DNA of 31,012 nucleotides from JAWVZB01 sp033722375 (lineage in GTDB: Bacteria > Actinomycetota > Nitriliruptoria > Nitriliruptorales > Nitriliruptoraceae), in contig JAWVZB010000026.1 in NCBI GenBank assembly GCA_033722375.1, forward strand, positions 1 to 31,012, written 5' to 3'. Position 1 is the stretch's first letter, and each line of letters starts with the position of its first letter. Positions 24,147 to 31,012 of the stretch are shown piece after piece. A program made the position numbers and the translations under genes. Under the pieces are notes generated by a model that had not been told where the DNA came from, did not search any database, and worked only from the letters and a program-made list of their open reading frames with translations.

Positions 24147-24881
24147 TCACAGCACGAGGCCGAGGCCGCCCTCGACGGGGAGGACGGCTCCGGTCATGTA
24201 GTCCGCCCCGATCACCGCTGCGCACACGTCCGCGATGTCGTCGGGGGTACCGACGCGGCGCAGTGGCGCACCGGCCTCGACCGCGGCCTGCATCTCGTCC
24301 CAGTCCTCGGTCCACGGGGTGTGGATGAGCCCGGGGGCGATCGCGTTCACCCGCACCTCGGGTCCGACCACCTTGGCCAGCAGGGCGGTGAGGTGGTTGA
24401 GCGCAGCCTTCGACGTGGAGTAGGGGATCGACGATCCGACCTGTCGCAGGCCCGCGAGCGAGGTGATGTTGATCACGCATCCGCCGCCGTTCTCACGGAG
24501 GGCCGGCACGGCGAGCCGGGTGGTCTCGAAGGTCCCGACGACGTTGACGTTCAAGATCTCCCGCCAGATCTCGGGAGTCACCGCGTCGAGATCGGCGTGG
24601 TCGATCCGCCGGGTCACGCCTGCGTTGTTGACGAGGACGTCCAGCCGCCCCCAGGTGTCCAGTGTCTGGTCGATGAGGCGTTTCGTGCTGTCGGGATCAC
24701 CGATGTCGGCCTGGACGTAGACCGCGTCGGGCAGGCTCTCCGCGACGGCCTGACCCTCGTCGACGCTCGACCGGGAGTTCACGACCACCTTGGCGCCCTG
24801 CTCGGCGAGTCGGCGTGCGATCGCCTCGCCGATGCCACTCGAGGATCCGGTGACGAGCGCCACCTTCCCGTTCACGTCCAT
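24147..24881 (-). CDS. Short-chain dehydrogenase/reductase (FabG-like SDR)
   Basis: This 244-residue classical SDR has the nucleotide-binding motif TGSSSGIG (11-18), NNAG (85-88), active-site Asn113, Ser141 (INITS), and Tyr154-x-x-x-Lys158 (YSTSK). PGLIHTPW and GAVLPVEGG follow at the usual places, so the enzyme looks fully active. The motif after the first strand pair (VVNSRSS) favours NADP(H). The ATG at 24881 has GGAG six bases upstream; extending further adds 44 unrelated residues. SDRs of this size reduce 3-oxoacyl thioesters or diverse alcohols and ketones, and sequence does not settle which. It is monocistronic, divergent from the large secreted protein gene. Confidence 0.9.
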   Translation of the reverse strand: MDVNGKVALVTGSSSGIGEAIARRLAEQGAKVVVNSRSSVDEGQAVAESLPDAVYVQADIGDPDSTKRLIDQTLDTWGRLDVLVNNAGVTRRIDHADLDAVTPEIWREILNVNVVGTFETTRLAVPALRENGGGCVINITSLAGLRQVGSSIPYSTSKAALNHLTALLAKVVGPEVRVNAIAPGLIHTPWTEDWDEMQAAVEAGAPLRRVGTPDDIADVCAAVIGADYMTGAVLPVEGGLGLVL

Positions 24882-25051
24882 GTCGACTCCAGGTCTCGAC
24901 CAGCCATCCACGATATCGGTGCCCGCCCCGACCCTGGCCGCCGTAACGAACGGCTCGCTGGCTCGTTGTCGCAGGTGAACGTGCCCGTGACGACGCCATC
25001 GCGTTGCGGGCACGCCCCACCTTCCAGTGCCCGACGACCAAGGCCGTACCC

Positions 25052-27106
25052 GTGCGTTCCCACCGCTACGTCACGCTCGCGCTCGCCGGCAGTCTCGCCC
25101 TCGGAGCCGCTGCCGCGCTTCCCGCTGGGAGCGAGGTGGGCGTCCCGCCCGCCCGCGACGCGGAGCCCGTGGTCCTGACCGGCGCCGACCTTCCCGACTG
25201 GTCCGCCCCGCCCGCCGACGGACAGCCGGCGCCCTACCCCTCGGGGACGGAGGCCGGGGATGGCGTCCGGTCGGCCCACAACGGGATCCTGGTCACCACC
25301 GGGCAGGAGGGCGCCCCGGTCGACCACGTCGTTGCCTACCGCTACGACAGCGCGAGCGGTTGGACCGAGATCCCGGTGCAGGTCGACGAGCGCTTCCCCT
25401 ACTTCCTCGCCAACGCCCGCTCCGACTTCGGCCAGTACTCGGGTACCGACACCGAGCTGACCTACGCCTGGAACCCGACCGCGACCAGCGTGGGCGAGGA
25501 AGCGTGGAAGAAGGTCGCCGGGCAGTGCGAAGCCCGCTACCCGAGCCCCGATGAGCTCGACCAGCTCGTCGCCGACGGCGTCATCACCCCCGGCATCGGC
25601 GAGACCGCCGCGGACTACACCGGGCCGATGGCCGATCCGGTCCCCGGTGTCGACGCCGACGACGAGATCGTCTTCATGGCCTCCGACGCCGGCGACCTCG
25701 CCCCGCTCGATGCGCCACCGCCCACCGAGACCGCGAGCTCCCGACACGAGGTCGTCGTCAGCGACCCCCTGAACCCGGCCGACACCCGTGCGGTCTACCT
25801 GTTCCTCGACGAACAGGGCTCCTCGTTCGATCACCGCACCGGCTACGTGCAGTTCAGCCGCTCCGACGATGCCGACGTCTGGCACGACCGCGGGTCCTGG
25901 CAGCCCGACGACCCCGAGAAGCTGGGCACGTCCAACACCGGCTACGGCCCAAACCTCCCCGGCACCGTCTGCGACGACCCCAACGACCTCGACGGCAACG
26001 GTGACCGCGAGGTGCGCAGCTCCGAGGACCGCTTCCCGCTCGACACCACCACCGTCAACACCGCCGCCTACGAGTGGCACGCGTCGGGGCGCTGGATGAT
26101 CCGGGAGATGCGGGTCGCCTCGCCCGACCAGAACCGGGCCGCGGTCGCCAACACCCAACCCGGCCGGGTTCCCGGCGGGGCCCGCTTCGCTGCGCGGGAG
26201 TACGGCCCCGACCTCGTCGACCGCTGGAAGGGGCGCGCCTTCCAGCAGAGCCCGGATTCGTCGATCTCACTCGTCGGCTTCGAGGACGAGCAGGTCAACT
26301 GGGAGGCCAACGCGGCCCTCCTCGGCTGGAAGGTCGGACCCGTCCGCGCCATCCGGGAGACTTGGGGCGCCGATTCCGGCACCAACGTCACCAAGGTCGA
26401 GACGTTCTACCGCGACCTCGTCCAGTACCGCTACTACGTCCGTGTCCACCCCATCCCGCCGGACGGCCTGTACACCTCCTGGGACTACAACCGCAGTGTC
26501 GCCTCGACGTACTTCAACGCGCTGCGCCCCGACGGCGTCGCGATCGACGGCAACAACGACGACGTCGGCCAGGTCGACGAGGTGGGGGGCAACCCGGCGT
26601 TCTTCGACGCACCGGACCCCACCTTCGACCTCCCCTCAGCGATGTACCGCTGGGAGCAGGTCGCCGGCAGGGACGACGCCGGATCGCTGGTCTACAGCTT
26701 CGACATGACCGGCGCGACCACCCTCGCGAACCCGCTCGTCGTTCCCTACTACCGCGACGACGCCTGCCTCGATGACGGCACGGGGGACAACCCGGTTCCG
26801 CGTCCCTGGCCCGGCGAGGAGTCGACCGACCCGCGGGTGAAGGCCGGCTACGAGGACTACTGGGGCCAGCCCTACGAGGAGCTCGAGTGCCACCAGAAGC
26901 AGGGCGCCTACGGGGCGCACGGCCTGCACTTCCTCGTGACCCAGGATTCCGACAACGGGTTCGTGGGTACGGCGAAGCCCGTGAACGAGATCGACGGTCG
27001 CCAGTGGCAGTTCGCGGTGCCGATGGAGTCACCGACCAACGTCGGCGAGGCCTACGGCAACGTGGTCCGCGCCCCGCTCGTGACGACCGTCACGCCGCAG
27101 CCGTAA
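25052..27106 (+). CDS. Large secreted protein of unknown function
   Basis: This 684-residue exported protein has a signal peptide at about 1-26 (basic start, ALAGSLALGAAAALPAGS). I recognise no enzyme family. Visible features include WTEIPVQVDERFPYF near 105, a DADDEIVFMASDAGDLAPL segment near 207, and Asp/Asn-rich acidic loops (DPNDLDGNGDREVRSSEDRFPLD) that look like calcium-binding turns. There are many Trp and Tyr residues. The order 'NGI...VDHVV.YR....GW.EIPVQVDER' then 'DDEIVFMA.DAG' looks like a multi-strand beta protein, perhaps a wall or surface glycan-associated factor, but that is a guess. Four Cys occur in the mature part. The GTG at 25052 is chosen because it begins the signal peptide; its ribosome site (AAGG) is modest. 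The stop lies eight bases from the convergent thioredoxin gene. Confidence 0.8.
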   Translation: MRSHRYVTLALAGSLALGAAAALPAGSEVGVPPARDAEPVVLTGADLPDWSAPPADGQPAPYPSGTEAGDGVRSAHNGILVTTGQEGAPVDHVVAYRYDSASGWTEIPVQVDERFPYFLANARSDFGQYSGTDTELTYAWNPTATSVGEEAWKKVAGQCEARYPSPDELDQLVADGVITPGIGETAADYTGPMADPVPGVDADDEIVFMASDAGDLAPLDAPPPTETASSRHEVVVSDPLNPADTRAVYLFLDEQGSSFDHRTGYVQFSRSDDADVWHDRGSWQPDDPEKLGTSNTGYGPNLPGTVCDDPNDLDGNGDREVRSSEDRFPLDTTTVNTAAYEWHASGRWMIREMRVASPDQNRAAVANTQPGRVPGGARFAAREYGPDLVDRWKGRAFQQSPDSSISLVGFEDEQVNWEANAALLGWKVGPVRAIRETWGADSGTNVTKVETFYRDLVQYRYYVRVHPIPPDGLYTSWDYNRSVASTYFNALRPDGVAIDGNNDDVGQVDEVGGNPAFFDAPDPTFDLPSAMYRWEQVAGRDDAGSLVYSFDMTGATTLANPLVVPYYRDDACLDDGTGDNPVPRPWPGEESTDPRVKAGYEDYWGQPYEELECHQKQGAYGAHGLHFLVTQDSDNGFVGTAKPVNEIDGRQWQFAVPMESPTNVGEAYGNVVRAPLVTTVTPQP

Positions 27107-27114
27107 CGCGAGAC

Positions 27115-27489
27115 CTAGCTGGCGTGCTGGGCTTCGTGCTCGGCGATCTTCTCGCGGACCTCGTCCATGTCGAGATCCTTGACCTGGCGGATCAGCTCCT
27201 CGAGTGACGACTCGGGGAGCGCGCCGGGCTGGGAGAACACCAGCACGTTGTCGCGGAAGGCCATCAGCGTGGGGATCGAGCGGATGCCGAACTCGGCTGC
27301 GAGCTGCTGCTGGTCCTCGGTGTCGACTTTGCCGAACACGATGTCGTCGTGCTCGTCCGATACCGATTCGAACACGGGTGCGAACATGCGGCAGGGGCCG
27401 CACCACTCGGCCCAGAAGTCCACCAGGACGATGTCGTTGTCGTCGATGGTGGACTGGAAGTTGTCCTTGGTCAGTTCCTTGGTGGCCAT
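27115..27489 (-). CDS. trxA: Thioredoxin
   Basis: This 124-residue protein has the full thioredoxin fold. FWAEWCGPCRMFAPVFE carries the redox pair Cys30 and Cys33, and RSIPTLMAF carries cis-Pro73. VDTEDQQQLAAEFGI sits between them. There is no signal peptide, so it is cytosolic and should reduce protein disulphides with thioredoxin reductase, which is not in this window. The ending (DLDMDEVREKIAEHEAQHAS) is about 15 residues longer and more charged than E. coli TrxA. The ATG at 27489 has AAGG about 11 bases upstream. It lies 60 bases downstream of the small acidic-protein gene on the same strand, so the two may share a transcript. Confidence 0.93.
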   Translation of the reverse strand: MATKELTKDNFQSTIDDNDIVLVDFWAEWCGPCRMFAPVFESVSDEHDDIVFGKVDTEDQQQLAAEFGIRSIPTLMAFRDNVLVFSQPGALPESSLEELIRQVKDLDMDEVREKIAEHEAQHAS

Positions 27490-27549
27490 GGGGTGGCTGC
27501 CTTCATAGATGGAGTGGAGTCTCGGTACCTACAACACCGGGAACGGCCC

Positions 27550-27801
27550 TCATCTTCCCGACTGCTCTTGCTGGCGTTCGACCCAGGACAGGAACGCCTC
27601 GACGTCGCCGCCTTCCTCCTCGGCGACGAAGGCCTCGGCCCAGTCGAGGATCTGCTGCTCGCTGAAGCCCTCTCCCTCGAGCGACTCCCTGGCCTGGCTC
27701 GCGAGCACGTGGGCCCCTTCGGTGCGCGAGAACTCGGCATCCTCCTCCGAGACCCCCTCTTCGGCCGGGTCCGCCGGTTCGAGGTCGTGTTCGTCAGCCA
27801 C
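27550..27801 (-). CDS. Small acidic protein of unknown function
   Basis: This is an 83-residue, strongly acidic, soluble protein. The first 30 residues look disordered (Glu/Asp/Pro-rich). The rest should be helical: HVLASQARESLEGEGFSEQQILDWAEAFVAEEEGGDVEAFLSWVERQQ. The GFSEQQILDWAEAFV...GDVEAFLSWVE pattern resembles short conserved actinobacterial proteins, but I cannot name a family. The GTG at 27801 has GAAGGGA just upstream; a GTG at 27825 overlaps the likely -10 (TAGGGT, 27829-27824) and is rejected. Possibly co-transcribed with the thioredoxin gene that follows. Confidence 0.65.
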   Translation of the reverse strand: MADEHDLEPADPAEEGVSEEDAEFSRTEGAHVLASQARESLEGEGFSEQQILDWAEAFVAEEEGGDVEAFLSWVERQQEQSGR

Positions 27802-27823
27802 GTCGTCCCTTCCCGTCGCCACC

Positions 27824-27829
27824 ACCCTA
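27824..27829 (-). promoter_or_regulatory. Candidate -10 element TAGGGT for the small acidic-protein gene
   Basis: TAGGGT on the minus strand lies 22 bases before the GTG at 27801, giving a leader of about 15 bases that contains the AAGGGA ribosome site. It separates this gene and thioredoxin from the upstream LCP operon. No convincing -35 is visible. Confidence 0.4.
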
Positions 27830-27842
27830 CGGACCTGCCGTG

Positions 27843-28682
27843 TCAGTCCTGTGGCGGCTTCCCGTCCTGGAGGACGTCCCGCACGAGGGGGAAGGCGTCA
27901 TCGGTCAGCCGGACGACGCTGGCAGCCCCGGCGGTGCTCGCGTAGCCGGGCACGTTGACGTTGTGCACGGTCTCGACCTCGAGCGCGGTGAAGCCGTACC
28001 GGAGCAGTTGCGCGGGGGTCGCGTTGGTGACGCTGTGGCTCCGCAGGATCCGCACTGCCTCGAGCGTGCCGGCCACGGACCGACGCTCCGCCAGCAGCTT
28101 GTGGTGTGCGGCGATCAGGAGCTCCCCTTGGGCCTCGGTCCGGCGGAAGTCACCCCCGGAGCGGTTCTTGCGGTCCCTGGCGAAGGTCAGAGCCTCCCCG
28201 CGCAGGACCTGGGGTCCGGTCTCGGTGATGTCGGCTCCTCCGTCGTACACCGGGGTCTCGACGTCGACCTCCACCCCGCCGAAATCCGCGAAGGCGTCGG
28301 CCATCCCGTGCATGCTCGTCACGAACCAGGCGTCCACCTTGGTGTCGAACAGGTTCTCGACGGTGGCGACGCACCGCTCTGGACCGCCGACGAGGCACGC
28401 GTTGATCTTGGTCGTGCCCACTCCCGCGACCGGCACCCACGAGTCCCGGGGGAAGTTGAGGAAGCTGGCGTGCTTCCGGTCGGGGCTGACGACAAGGAGG
28501 TGGAAGGCGTCCGCACGGGCATCCAGCGGGGACCCGCCCCGCGGGGGCCCTTGGTCGGCGCCGAGGAGCAGCACGGTGATGACGTCGTCCTCCACCGGCT
28601 GGTAGAGGAGCTGCGGGGCGGCCTGGAGGCCGGCGGCGACGAGCAGCGGAGCCAGGAACGCGACGAGGGCGCGGCGGATCAT
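27843..28682 (-). CDS. LytR-CpsA-Psr (LCP) family wall-polymer ligase-like protein
   Basis: This 279-residue protein has an N-terminal signal-anchor (residues 4-22) and a single LCP domain. Conserved elements: VLLLGAD (Asp43); RADAFHLLVVSPDRK, where Arg56 and Asp58 match the usual DxRSDT region; FLNFPRDSWVPV (Arg79, Asp80); GTTKINACLVGGPE; DFGGVEVDVETPVYD; and LTFARDRKNRSGGDFRRTEAQGELL with the Arg residues that hold the lipid pyrophosphate. LCP proteins move glycopolymers from undecaprenyl carriers to peptidoglycan on the outer face of the membrane. It lacks the C-terminal LytR_C domain common in actinobacteria. The start overlaps the upstream lipoprotein stop by four bases (ATGA), placing it third in the PBP operon. 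Confidence 0.88.
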   Translation of the reverse strand: MIRRALVAFLAPLLVAAGLQAAPQLLYQPVEDDVITVLLLGADQGPPRGGSPLDARADAFHLLVVSPDRKHASFLNFPRDSWVPVAGVGTTKINACLVGGPERCVATVENLFDTKVDAWFVTSMHGMADAFADFGGVEVDVETPVYDGGADITETGPQVLRGEALTFARDRKNRSGGDFRRTEAQGELLIAAHHKLLAERRSVAGTLEAVRILRSHSVTNATPAQLLRYGFTALEVETVHNVNVPGYASTAGAASVVRLTDDAFPLVRDVLQDGKPPQD

Positions 28683-29302
28683 CCCCCACCCCCCGGTGCG
28701 GCAGCGATGAGCTCTGGTTCGGCCTCCCCGGGGACGAAGACGTAGGTCACCTGCGTGCTCGTGCCGTCATCGGTGGTGATGGACGCGACCACCGATGCCC
28801 ACTCTGGGGCCTGGTCGACGTAGACCGTGGTGTCGTAGACGACGTTCCGGATGGGATCGGACGGCGACGCCAGATCGGTCGAGATCGCCGCCAGCAGGAC
28901 CGTGTCGTCGCCGAGATCGAACGGCAGGACCGGCTCGGTCGCGTCTGGTTGCCGGCTCTGGATGCGGTCGAGGTAGCCGTCGAGGAAGGTCTTGATGCCG
29001 GCCGTGAACGCGTCGATCGCGGCGGCGTCCGGATCGGCCGCACGGTCGCGGTCCGAACCCTCGACGAAGACCCGGTTCCCCGCGACGCTGACCGATGTGA
29101 GCTCGACCTCGAGCTGGCCGTCGACCGGCTCGATCTCGGGTGTGGGTGAGGGTGTCGGGGACGGCGACGGCGCGGCCGTGGGCGTGGGGGAGGGCTCGGG
29201 CTCCGGTTCGTCCGTGCAACCGCCCAGCAAGAGCGTTGCTGCGGCAAGCACGGCCACGGCTCGTGGTACTGGCACCCCGTTCACGGTGGTCGACGCTACC
29301 AC
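28679..29302 (-). CDS. Lipoprotein of unknown function in the PBP-LCP operon
   Basis: Starting at GTG 29302, just after the PBP stop, gives 207 residues. The signal ends in a lipobox LLGGC (Cys29), followed by a Pro/Ser/Thr/Glu linker to about residue 58 that resembles the PBP tail. The mature domain (LEVELTSVSVAGNRVFVEGS, AFTAGIKTFLDGYLDRIQ, NVVYDTTVYVDQAPEWASVVASITTDDG) is alpha/beta with a helix then several strands. It could be NTF2-like, but I do not recognise it firmly. Internal GTGs at codons 7 and 10 are alternatives with a still valid signal. Overlap with the LCP start implies stoichiometric production. Expected location: outer face of the membrane beside the PBP and LCP proteins. 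Confidence 0.75.
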   Translation of the reverse strand: MVASTTVNGVPVPRAVAVLAAATLLLGGCTDEPEPEPSPTPTAAPSPSPTPSPTPEIEPVDGQLEVELTSVSVAGNRVFVEGSDRDRAADPDAAAIDAFTAGIKTFLDGYLDRIQSRQPDATEPVLPFDLGDDTVLLAAISTDLASPSDPIRNVVYDTTVYVDQAPEWASVVASITTDDGTSTQVTYVFVPGEAEPELIAAAPGGGG

Positions 29303-29305
29303 TGG

Positions 29306-31012
29306 TCAGCCCGTCTCCGACTCGGTGGGGGAGGGGCTACCGCCTCCGCCCCCGCCGCCCCCGGGCGGGGTGGTCTCGGTCTCGGTCGGGTCCAGCGTCT
29401 CGGTCTCGGTGGGGCTCGGCGACGCGGTCGGACTCTGGGTCGGCGACGGGCTCGGCGACGGCGAGGGGCTGGGCGAGGGAGACGGCGACGGTGTCGGTGA
29501 CGGGGTCGGGGACGGTGTGGGGCTCTCGCGGTCGCTCGTGTCGGGATCACCGTCGATGCCGTAGCGCACGTCCAGCCCGCTGTAGTCCGCCTCGGGGAAC
29601 TCCAGCCGCTCGAACGGTGCCACCACCTCGGCCATGTAGGCACCCCACAGCGAAGCGGGGATCGAGCCACCGGTCACGCCGTCCATCGGCTCGTTGTTGA
29701 GGTTCCCGATCCACACAGCGGTCGCGAAGCGTGGGGTGTAGCCGACGAACCAGGCGTCGCGGTTCTCGTTGGTCGTCCCGGTCTTGCCGGCGACCGGCCG
29801 GTCGAGCCGGGCGGCGGTTCCCGTCCCGCCGTCCACCACGGCGCGGAGCGTGTCGGTGACGACCGCGGCCGCGTTGGGCTCGACGACCTCGGACTCCTCG
29901 GTCTCGACCTCGTAGAGCACCTCGCCGTCGTGGGTCTCGACCTTCGTGATGACGTGGGCGTCACGGTGCGTTCCTTGGGCGGCCAGGGTCGCGTACGCCT
30001 CCGCCATCTCCCACGGTGTCAGATCCGCAGCGCCGATGGCGACCGATGGGACCTCGGGGATCTCGGAGTCGATGCCGAGCTCGTGGGCGCGGGACACGAC
30101 GTTGTCGATCCCGAGCTCGAGCCCCAGGTTCACGTACGCCGTGTTGATCGAGCGGACCGTCGCCTCGCGGACCGTCGGGTCGGGCTCGTAGCCGGTGCGG
30201 CTGTAGTTGCGGATCTCCGCCGTCCCGCTGCCAGAGGGCACCTCGCGGATCCGGGGGGCCTCGACCGTCGACGAGCGCGGATCGAGTCCCTGGGCGACGA
30301 ACTCGGTGAGGACGAAGGTCTTGAACGACGACCCGACCTGGTTGCTGCCCTCGATGGCGGTGTTGAACTGCTGCTCCTCGTAGTCGCGTCCGCCGACGAG
30401 CGCCAGCACCTGCCCGGTCTCCGGATCGACCGTCACGATCGCCCCGGAGTAGGGGAGGTCCTCGAGCGAGGCGTTGAGCTGGTCGATGGCCAGCTTCTGG
30501 ATGCGCTGGTCGAGCGTCGTGTGTACCACGAGGTTCTTGAACAGGTCGTTCGCCTCGCCCTCGTCGAGGACCGACGGGAGCTGCTCGCGCACGGCGTCGA
30601 GGAAGTACGCGCTGGGACCGAACGCCACCAACGGGTCGTTGTTGATCTCGGGGAGGTCCGAGTCGATGAGGTCGTCGGCCTCGGAACGCGACAGCGCCCC
30701 GATCTCGACCATGCCGTTCAGCACGAAGTTGCGCCGCACGGTCGCGTCTTCAGGGTTGCGTCCGGGATCGAACGCCGACGGGGCGGCGATCATCCCCGCG
30801 AGGGTGGCGGCCTGGTTGACGTCGAGGTCGGTCGCCGGCACCCCGAAGTAGGTCTGGGCAGCCGCCTCGAGCCCGATCGCCCCGCGGCCGAAGGGCACCG
30901 AGTTGAGGTAGAACTCGAGGATCTCGTCCTTGGAGAGCTCGTCGTCGAGCTTGGCGGCGACGGCGATCTCACGGAACTTGCCGAGGTAGCTGTCGTCGAC
31001 GTCCTCGACGGC
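29306..31012 (-). CDS. Class A penicillin-binding protein, N-terminus outside window
   Basis: The frame is open to the window edge, so the start lies beyond 31012; 568 residues are visible. The first part is the end of the GT51 glycosyltransferase (FREIAVAAKLDDELSKDEILEFYLNSVPFGRGAIGLEAAAQTYFG). The transpeptidase follows, with SSFK (nucleophile Ser, codon 30331-30329), SIN (near 30140) and KTGTT (near 29780). All three active-site motifs are present. It polymerises and cross-links peptidoglycan outside the membrane. The C-terminal tail of about 75 residues is almost pure Ser-Pro/Thr-Pro repeats, then Thr/Glu and an eight-Gly run. No PASTA domain is seen. It is the first visible gene of the PBP-lipoprotein-LCP operon. 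Confidence 0.93.
   Translation of the reverse strand, partial: AVEDVDDSYLGKFREIAVAAKLDDELSKDEILEFYLNSVPFGRGAIGLEAAAQTYFGVPATDLDVNQAATLAGMIAAPSAFDPGRNPEDATVRRNFVLNGMVEIGALSRSEADDLIDSDLPEINNDPLVAFGPSAYFLDAVREQLPSVLDEGEANDLFKNLVVHTTLDQRIQKLAIDQLNASLEDLPYSGAIVTVDPETGQVLALVGGRDYEEQQFNTAIEGSNQVGSSFKTFVLTEFVAQGLDPRSSTVEAPRIREVPSGSGTAEIRNYSRTGYEPDPTVREATVRSINTAYVNLGLELGIDNVVSRAHELGIDSEIPEVPSVAIGAADLTPWEMAEAYATLAAQGTHRDAHVITKVETHDGEVLYEVETEESEVVEPNAAAVVTDTLRAVVDGGTGTAARLDRPVAGKTGTTNENRDAWFVGYTPRFATAVWIGNLNNEPMDGVTGGSIPASLWGAYMAEVVAPFERLEFPEADYSGLDVRYGIDGDPDTSDRESPTPSPTPSPTPSPSPSPSPSPSPSPSPTQSPTASPSPTETETLDPTETETTPPGGGGGGGGSPSPTESETG
29310..29525 (-). repeat. Low-complexity repeat encoding the PBP Ser/Thr-Pro and Gly tail
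   Basis: On the plus strand this stretch is a run of near-repeats of the type ggcgacgg/gtcggtga. It encodes about 15 Ser/Thr-Pro pairs, then Thr-Glu-Thr-Glu blocks and eight Gly codons. It lies inside the PBP gene and ends at its stop. Such tracts are prone to length change. Confidence 0.8.

Noticed and set aside
24872..26158. 428-codon minus-strand frame, Gly/Val/Arg-rich, opposite the large secreted protein
   Set aside because: No motif or ribosome site, overlaps both a clear signal-peptide gene and the SDR start, and reads as a GC-rich shadow.
29310..29525. Possible short tandem-repeat or CRISPR-like array
   Set aside because: Units are irregular, have no spacers, and are fully explained as Ser/Thr-Pro and Gly codons of the PBP tail.

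Overview
The window is about 31 kb of very GC-rich DNA (roughly 70% by eye). Genes are tightly packed on both strands, with GTG starts, 4-bp ATGA/GTGA stop/start overlaps and codons ending mostly in G or C. SARP/BTAD regulators, an ECF sigma factor with an RskA-type anti-sigma factor, nSTAND-WD40 proteins, Lipoprotein_15 and DUF326 proteins and an LCP-class A PBP cluster together point to an actinobacterium. A deep-branching class such as Nitriliruptoria or Acidimicrobiia is only a guess. There are no tRNA or rRNA genes, CRISPR arrays, integrases or transposases, and no gene-free stretch longer than about 230 bases.

Layout. (1) 1-6070: two tandem, translationally coupled paralogues of a large ATPase regulator; the first is cut by the window edge. 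(2) 6129-8334: a cupredoxin lipoprotein facing an operon of Lipoprotein_15-type lipoprotein, ECF sigma factor and zinc-finger anti-sigma factor. (3) 8482-10074: GYD-domain protein, glyoxalase-fold (VOC) protein and HemD-family protein. (4) 10260-12413: secreted multidomain peptidoglycan amidase. (5) 12499-15933: housekeeping and stress genes (glutathionyl-hydroquinone-reductase-like, SRPBCC, paired CBS, PRC-barrel-like, metallo-beta-lactamase fold). (6) 16041-18227: orphan membrane histidine kinase and a membrane-anchored or lipoprotein-like protein. (7) 18405-23501: a 1698-residue regulator combining SARP DNA-binding, BTAD, pseudokinase, nSTAND NTPase, one membrane helix and about 14 WD40-like repeats. 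(8) 23505-24881: Cys-rich DUF326 copper-binding-like protein and an SDR oxidoreductase. (9) 25052-27106: large secreted protein of unknown function. (10) 27115-31012: thioredoxin, small acidic protein, and a wall operon of class A PBP, lipoprotein and LCP protein.

Two themes stand out. The first is signalling: three SARP/BTAD proteins, an ECF sigma/anti-sigma pair and an orphan kinase in 23 kb. The 18405 gene looks like a one-piece membrane-tethered transcription regulator with an external sensor. The second is copper and redox handling at the cell envelope: cupredoxin, Lipoprotein_15, DUF326 four-helix protein and thioredoxin. The wall operon probably couples glycan polymerisation to attachment of wall polymers.
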